Source: Caenorhabditis elegans
Taxonomy: Eukaryota > Nematoda > Chromadorea > Rhabditida > Rhabditidae
Direction: 5' to 3'
Assembly (NCBI RefSeq): GCF_000002985.6
Contig: NC_003282.8
Span: 1,922,001-1,986,000 of the forward strand
DNA: 64,000 bases
This document shows, in pieces, positions 14,001-23,000 of this stretch. Position numbers and translations under genes: made by a program. Positions within the stretch are counted from its first letter, which is position 1. Each line of letters begins with the position of its first letter. The notes beneath the pieces are model-generated. The model ran no database searches. It saw only the letters and a program-made list of their open reading frames with translations, and had not been told where the DNA came from.

Positions 14001-17000
14001 GTTTTCAAAATTCAACTTTTTTGGTGAAAGTCTCAGCATTTAAGCAGCATATGTATCATGTTTCAGAAAAAGTTTAGGTTTTGTATTCCCGTAATCCATC
14101 ATTTTACATTGACCACTTTCACCGCTGCTTGCCCACTGAATACATAATTTTTTTACTTGGAAATTGTTTTAGCATCTGCAAAAAATATTTATTTATCAGT
14201 TTTATTAAGAAAAAACGAAAAAAATCGATGAAAAACGTAAGAAAACAGGCGGAAAACAAAGCAAGATAAATGGCCGCTGAAACTTGTCGGCCCCTCGGCC
14301 ATGGCAGTGTTTGGCATGATTTTCGTGGCTTTTGTGAGAGCAGATTTAGTAGGTGTGAAATTTTTCGAAATTTTAGAGTACGATTAACGCGTTAGCTGAT
14401 ACAAGGACGTCTATGGTTTGTTGTGATTTTTTGATTGGAAAAAATTGATTTTTTTCTTTTAATTGCTTCTGGTCCTCTGTTTTACATGTTGCATGGCTTT
14501 TTATATGGGGAAGGAAAATGGTGTTTTTCCGAAAAAAAAAAGTGTGAAAAAACGTAAAAAGGAGCCTAAAACTCGAAAAAATTGGCTTAAAAACGTGAGA
14601 AAAGCACAGCAGCCGACATTTTCCTGGTTTTGGATTTTTTTTGAAATTTCAAACCTTCAGCGTAAATTTGAAAAAAAGCTCAAAAATTGGTTTTTTTTAT
14701 AATTTCAAATAAAGCAGCCGACCCTTTCCGGGTTTGAAAAAATTTACGAAAAAGTCTGCTTTAAAATCTGCTTTGAAAGCTCAAAAAACTACTGAAATTG
14801 TCAGAAATATGAAGCAGCCGACACTTTACGGTTTTTAGAAATTTGCGGAAATCTTAATTTTTTTAAATTTAGAAATTTCAGTTTTTCGAGACAAATTTTG
14901 CTAAAAATTTGAAGGAATTTTGAAAAAATCTTAAATCGTTAAAAAAAATTTAAGCAGCCAACACTTAACTGGTTTCAAGAGAATTAACTAAAAATCGTAC
15001 CTTTTTACAAATTTCAGTTTAAAAATTACAACAAAAAAAACTTCGAAAATTCAAAAATTAGCCCAAAACGGGGAAATAGTAAAGCAGCCGACACTTTACT
15101 GGTTTTTGGAAAATTTTCGGAAAAGTATATATTTTTTATCACAAAAACCTCGGTAAACTCGAAAAAATGGCTCAAAAATCGTAGAAAACACGTGTTTTGT
15201 GATGAAAATTTGAATATTTTACCCAAACCTTTATGGCAATCATTCAAAAAAAAAACTAAAACAACAAAGCAGCCGACACTTCACTGGTTTTAAAATAATT
15301 TTTTTTGTTAAATTTTACCGCTTCTACTAACAATTCACACCACATTGTCCATTTTTTTTTCACATACAGGAGCTCACCAATTCAAAAAAAACTGAAGTTT
15401 ACAGTAATCCCCCTCAAACTTCAGGTCTTCATCCCGGCACCGGAGCCATTTTTGAATCAGGAGACTGGCGAAGAGCTGCAATTTGTCTATGGGGTTTGTA
15501 GTTCTAAATTTAAAAAAAAATTTTTTTGATTGCTTTATTAGACTCAAAATTGTCTGAAAACACCGATTTCATAAAGAAACTTCTTGAAAACTTCTCAAAA
15601 AATAGTTATGACGGCTCAAAAAATGACCTAAAATTAGTGAAAATTTGAAATTTGACCTTGTCAAGCGTCTGGAAACATTTTTTTTTTGAAATCACCGCCA
15701 AATTTTGGGTTTACAAGTCAATTATCTTGTGTCTTCAACTTCAATTAGGGATTTAAAAGTCGATGAACGGCGAGATTTGGTAAAAAAATTTAAAAATCTC
15801 GCCGTCCATCGAATTTAAAATCCCTAATTGAAGTTGAAGACACAAGATAATTGACTTGAAAACTCAAAATTTGGCGGTAATTTCATAAAAAAAAATGTTT
15901 CCAGCCGCTTGACAAGTCGGTCAAGTTTCAAATTTTCACTAATTTTAGGCCATTTTTTGAGCCGTCATAACTTTTTTTTCTGAAAAGTTTTCAAGAAGTT
16001 TCATTATGAAATTCGGTGTTTTCAGACAATTTTGAGTCTAATAAAACAATTAAAAAATTCGACTACACCACCACCTTTAAGTGATAAAAAAATAAAAGAA
16101 AATTTAAGGAATTCCCGTCGAAAATGCGAAGCGAGTACTTCCAACTGGATCGACTTGAGAAAAATGGGAAAGATGGGGAAAAGGTTCCCATGCATTTTGG
16201 TAAGAAATTGGAAAAATTTGGAGAATTTGGGCTGATTCAAACGGTTCAAAAAATTGGAAAAAGTGTGGATTTTTTTTGAATTTTTTCGCGATTTTCAGTG
16301 TAACATTTGGTTTAAAAACCTTAAAGTTTCAGTTTTTTTGGAAAAAAAGCAAGATTTTGATCAAAAATGAATCTCCATTCGAAAATTGGCGGAAATTTCA
16401 GAAATTAAAATTTATTGGGGCAAGTGTGCTCTATTGTTAACATAGGCCAGAGGTGGTGGGCGGCAAACGATTTTTCGCGCAATTTGACGAAATTGAAAAT
16501 TTCTGGCAAATCCGCAAATTGTCGGAATTGAAAAATTCAGGCAAACCGGCAACTTGACGAAAATAAAAATTTCTGGCAAATTGCCGGAATCGAAATTTCT
16601 GGCAAACCGGCACATTTGCCGGAATCGAAATTTCTGGCAAACCGCCAAATTGCCGGAATTCAGCATTTCGGACAAACCGGCAACTTTCCGGAAATAAATA
16701 TTTCCGGCAACTCGGCAAACCGGCAACTTGTAGAAAATAAAAATTTCCGGCAAACCGGCAAACTGCCGGAATTGACAAATTTCGGAAAATTGACAAACCG
16801 GCAAATTGTCGGAATTCAAAATTTCTGGCAAACCGACAATTGGAGAAAATTGGAAAAATAAAAATTCTCGGCAAACCGGCAAATCGCCGGAATTGAAATT
16901 TCCGGCAAACCAGCGAATATCCGGAATTGAAAACTTCCGGCAAATCGGCAAAAAAATTCTTGGCAAGCCGACAAAATGCCGGAATTGACAATTTTCGGCA

Positions 17001-20000
17001 AACCGGCAAATTGGCGATTTGCCGACCACCCCGAAAATTTGTATTTCCAACTCAAAAACTTCCGAGAAGTTTCAGAAGAGTTCCAAAAAGTTTCAGAAGC
17101 ATCCCGTTGCTCGGCAGTTCGCACAAAACCGGAAACCCGTTCCTCGTTGCTAGCCGCCACAAATGCTGTGAAAACCAACCCGCTTCATGTAATTTCCCCG
17201 TAAAATTCCCCCTAAACTCCTAATTTTTCACGATTTCAGTGGTCAAAAACGCTTCTGTTCTACTCATATTCACTATGGTTCATGCAATTGGATAGCCTCC
17301 TCACCGCTGCTCCAAACAAGAAGAAAATACTTCGTCTGGCATTTAATGTGCTCGATCGAATGGAAAAAACCGAGATTTTCCCGCTCGATCAAGTATGCTA
17401 TCGAATTCTTATCGAACTTTGCGGAAAATATTCGGAGCCCGAGATGGCTGTCAAGGTTATGAGAGCCATGCAAAGAGCTGGGCTTGAACAGGTAAAAATT
17501 GGAGAAAATTGGAGAAAAGCAAGTGCGCCCCGATGAGAAAATCTACTTAAATTACTCAAAAATATCGATTTTTCACTCAAAATTTTGAATTGTCAACCGA
17601 CCGCATGATGTAAGCGCGCTCTAATGAGAAATCTACTCAAATTTTCAAATCCGCATCGACCGCATGATGCAAGTGCGCTCCGATGAGAAATTGTGTCAAA
17701 ATTGCTGAAAAATCGATTTTTACACGAAATTTTTTAAATTTGCACCAATTGCATGATCTATGTGCGCTCTAATGAGAAAATATGCTCCGATTACTCAAAA
17801 ATAGCGATTTTTCACTCAAAATTTTCAAATTTCCCGCGCAACACATGGTGCAAGTGTGCTCTAGTGAGAAAATCATTATATTTGCGCTAAAATCATCTCG
17901 ATTTGCCACTCAAAGTTTTGAATTTCCCGCGGAACCCATGTAGAAAGTGCGCTCCAATGTGAAATTCCGTTTAAATTGATTTCGCAGGATGCAAGTGCGC
18001 CCCAATGAGAAAATCTACTCAAATTTTAAATTTCCCCCGCGAAACGCATGACTCAAGTGCGCTCTAATGAGAAAATTATTCAATTTGCTCTAGAATATAG
18101 ATTTTTACTCAAATTTTTTGAATTCCTCCCTCCCCCAAAGCATGATGCAAGTGCGCTCCAATAGAAATTCCCAAATTTCGAGTAATATTCTCATTGGAGC
18201 GCATTTGTGGCACGGCGAGAATTTCAAAATTTTCTTCCAGAACGCCGTCACCTATGGAATCTACCACCGCGCCGTTATGGATGCCACGTGGCCGTCGCCA
18301 GCTCGCCAAAAAGCCATAAAAATGTGGAATTTGCTGAGAATTGTGCTCACCGGCGCCGAAACTCTCCGAAAATGGGCGAATTTGGAAAGAAGACCGCTGA
18401 AAATTGATGAAAAATCGGTGGAAAACACGGAAAATGCTGAGAATGTGCAGGCGGAGATCACGGTGGATTATCAGATTACCAGCTATCCACTGGATTCTGT
18501 GGAAAATTCGCCGAAAATGACCCCAAAACGGCACAATTTGGAGCAAAAAGAGCCGCTGATGGATCCACTGGGTGCTCTGGGCCCCCTGGAAGCTGAAAAT
18601 TTGGAAGTTTCACGCGAAAAAACCAAGGAACGATCAAAATCGCTGGGAAAAGTTGGAATGTCGCCAGCGAGAGCGAAATTCTTTGCCGATCACGCTACAC
18701 TGCCATTTTCCAACGAAAATACGCCGAAATCCGATAAAAAAGAGGCAAAAAGTGGATGGTTTAAGGGAATTGCGAATAGTCCAATGTTTAAAATGATTAA
18801 AAGTACTACTTTTGGTAAGAAATTGGATTTTTTTGCGAAAAAAAAATCTGTAAAAAATTCAAATTTAACATAATTTTTTAAACAATCTTGTTCTGTGGCA
18901 AATGTGCTCTACTGGTAATTGAGGTGTTTATTACAAGAACAAAATTCTGTGAGAATGCGTATTGCACAACATATTTGACGCGCAAAATATCTCGTAGCGA
19001 AAACTACAGTAACTCTTTAAATGACTACTGTAGCGTAGCGCTTGTGTCGATTTACGGGCTCTATTTTTTGAAATTTTTTGCAATTAAAATTAAAATTATT
19101 TATTCAACCATGGAATATTAAAATTAGGCAAAAAATAAGAAAATAATACGGGCAAAAAATCGAGCCCGTAAATCGACACTACAGCAGTCATTTAAAGAAT
19201 TACTGTAGTTTTCGCTACGAGATATTTTGCGCGTCAAATATGTTGTACAATACGCATTCTCAGAATATTATGTACCCTTAATACGTAGGGTTTTGCCGTA
19301 ATATCAAATTCTCTGTGTTTTCGCCAAATTTTTTTTTCCACATTTTTTTAATTTTATAAAATTTCAATATACAATATGTGAAAACTTAGCTGATTTTCGA
19401 TTGAAAAAAGCTGATTTGTTTTCAAAAAATCGCAATTTTAAATTAAAAATTGTAAATCTTTTGTGGCAAATGTGCTCTACTGAGCTCTACTGACAGTCAG
19501 TGTTAAATACGCCATTTTCACCGAAATGTCGTAGTTAACACGTATGACTAATTCTCAATCCGCGTTTTCTGTTCAAAATTTTATGGTCTCGAAGCGAAAA
19601 TTTAGTCCTGTTGTTCCAAAAATTATTTCCCCTATTTCCGAATTCAAATTCTCTGTGGCAAATGTACTCGACTGATATTCTAGGTGTTAATCTTGTCAAA
19701 TTATCAACAAGCGTAACACCTGCGACTATCAGTAGTTCACATTTAGTCACGCGTAGGGGGAACCTCTGCCCAAATTTTCATTTTATACTTAAAAACTTTA
19801 AAATTTACCCAAAAAAAATCGACTTGAATTCTGGCTTCCCTCATAAATCGAAATGGCAGAATTTGCCGAACTAGGCCATTTTGGGTTGGAGAGATTTTGT
19901 TTAGATTTATGGCGCGTCGCGGCTCGTTTTTAGTTGTAAAAGTGATGTATTTGTCCGTGTGAAGTACACTTCACTTTTCCACGCGCTGTCCGGCAGGCGA

Positions 20001-23000
20001 TTGTCAATGGAGCGCGAAAATTCAATGAGAAAGGTCAGAACCCCGTGAGATCTACAAAAAATGCGGGAGAAGAGACGCAGACTTCTAGCTGATTTCATAT
20101 GGTTAAGAACGTGCTGGCGTCACATTTTTCTGGGCAAAAAAAATCGCGCGTTTTTTGTAGATCAAACAGTAATCGGATAACCTGGCACCACGTGTGTTGC
20201 TTGATTTTCAATTGAATTTTCAATTGAAAAAGGTTAACAAAAACCTGAAATTTTAATTTTTGTGGCAAATGTGTTCTACTGGCAGTCAAAGTGTTAAATA
20301 CGATGTTATCACTGAAATACCGTATTTAATAACTATGACTTTCAGTAGTTCACATTTAGTCACGCGTAGGGGGAACCTATGCCCAAATTTTCATTTTCTC
20401 CCGATAAAACTTGAGAATGAACTTAAAATTTTACAGATTCTTCCAAACAAAACTCTGCTGAATCATCAAGTGAAACTAGCTCAATAACCGGAGCTTCTCC
20501 ATCATTCCATTCCGTAGTAAATCAATTCAAAAAGGGATACGATGACGTCATGCCGTCTCGATTCCGTCTCGGCGTTTCCACACTATTGAACAAATCCGTC
20601 GGTGCAATGGGCTCTGGAATGATTTATTCGGACGATCGGGCTTCTGCGGAAAATCCGTTCTTTGTGAATCCAAAAGATCCGGCTTATGTGCTAGATTCGG
20701 GCGTACCGAACTGTCTGCTGCGGGAGGAATATTGGATGCGTGAGGTGTATTTGCAGTTGAAACGGAGCCGTGAGCGGGTTGAAAAGGGTCAGAAAAGCGA
20801 GGAAAACGAGGAGATTTCCGATGGAATAGGTGAAAATTCGAAAATTCAAAAAAAAAGTGTTGCGATTTTTGAAGGGTTAATTAATTTTTTCTATACAATT
20901 ACGTACATGACAAAATGTCATTAATTTTTGCGGACTCTTTGTCGATTTTCAAGAAAAGAAAAATCTAAAAGTTCTTGAAGCTTCCGATTTTCCGGATTTT
21001 TCTAAAAAGTTATTGAAATCTCAAGATTTTTTGATTTTTTTAGAAATTCTAGGTCCAGTTATTCTAGAAACTTGAATTCCCGCCGAATAACTCTACTATA
21101 CGCCTACAGTACCCCAACCATATTCTACTAAACCCAAAAATTTGAAATTTATTCTTTTTTTGTGAAAATTGACATTTAAAAGAGCTCTTATTAAGTTATT
21201 AAGCTTTTTTTAAAAAATTGTCGTAGAATTTGATGTGCGCTCAAAAATGAAGCTACAGTAATCCAAAAACTTCAAATTTCGGCTAAAAAAATTATTTTTC
21301 CCAGCTAATAATTCACTAAATTCAATATTACACTTTATTATTTTTTTGTGGAAGTTTTCTATATTTTCTAGATCTCAGATCATAAAAAATAATTTCTATA
21401 GAAATTCAAGTTTCCTGTGGCAAATGTGCTCTACTGATAATTGAGGTGTTAATCATGTTACTTCTACCTATTTCATAGAGAATAACATGCTTAACACTTA
21501 TGACTATCAGTAGTTCACATTTAGTCACGCGTAGGGGGAACCTCTGCCCAAATTTTCATTTCTAACCCAAAAACTTGCTCATATTCAGCGGATTTCCCCC
21601 AATTCTCCGCAAAAACTCCAGGAAAACTGGAGGTGATCCTGTGCACCGCCACCTACTGCCCGTCATGCCGAACAATGGTCTACGATGAGGAAATCATGGC
21701 CGGCTGGAAAGTTGACGATCAGAATTTGAACACAATATGCCCACACTGCTCGGGAAGCGGAACGGCGACAGACGCCGTCTCCAACGAAACCGCAGCCATT
21801 CAGGAGAGCGTTTTCGCGCCGAGACTCAAAATTCGAATGAGATGGATTGAGGAGATGAAGAGTAGTTGGTATCAGCCTGGTGGACTGCAGGAGACACCGA
21901 TTTCGGTATAGAAATTGCGGGAATGTTGGGAAAAATTCAAATTTTGTGAATACCATCCACGTGGCGCTCAAATTTCGTTGTGATCTACGCGTTGATCTAC
22001 AAAATATACGAGAAAAGAGACGCAAGAACGTACTGACGTCACAATTTTCTGGGCAAAGAATTCCCGCGTTTTTTGTAGATCAAACCGTAATGGGACAGCC
22101 TGGCGAAATTTCTTGACAAATTTTCAACAGTGTGTGAAATTTCGTTCAAAAATCACGTTTTTCAATAATATCCTCCTTGTGACAAATGCGCTCTTTTGCT
22201 AATCTAAGTGTTGAGTATGTTATTTCCTTACATAAATCATATATTCTACACGTATGACTATCAGTAGTTCACATTTAGTCACGCGTAGGGAGAACCTATG
22301 CCCAAATTTTCAGTTTTAGGTTCAAAACATGCACATAATTGAATTGGTAATATAAATTTTGAGGTCATAACTGACAAAAAACCTGAAAAATCCGATTTCT
22401 TAGCTAATTTACCCTGGAAATTTTTTTTTTGAAGATAGAAAATGAGGTTTCACACTGCAATTCTCAGCTTTTGAAACCATTTTTTTTTTGAATTGTGAGA
22501 AATGTGATTCAAAAATACAGATTTTCAAGATTTAGTTCTTTTAAAAGATAGCAAAAATTTTAACAATTGAAGAAATCTAAATTAATTTCTAATTCCTTGT
22601 GGCAAATGCGCTCTATTGATAAGCTAGGTGTTAATCATGTTATTTTTACTAAAAATAACATGACTAACACCTATGCCTATCAGTAGTTCACATTTAGTCA
22701 CGCGTAGGGGGAACCTCTGCCCAAATTTTCATTTTCAACTCAAAAACTTGTGAATTTTCTTACAGACTCCCGAAAAAACGACGTCCACTCCCTCGGATAT
22801 CCAGCTTGAAGTTGCATTTGTAAGCCCATTGGTGCTCCGTCGTGAGCTTGAAACACTCCTATCCACTGATAAGGACGCGATGAGGAATGAATCGCTGAAA
22901 ACGACGCATCCGGTGGTTTTCTGGAATTTGATATACTATTTGAGGTGAAAATCACTGCATTTTTGAATTTTAGGATCGTAGCGTAATTTCAAAATTTTTG

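Noticed and set aside
13721..14269. Pair of matching 62-codon frames opening [10 protein letters not shown]
   Set aside because: Mirror images produced by the two arms of a palindrome; no acceptor, donor or domain supports coding.
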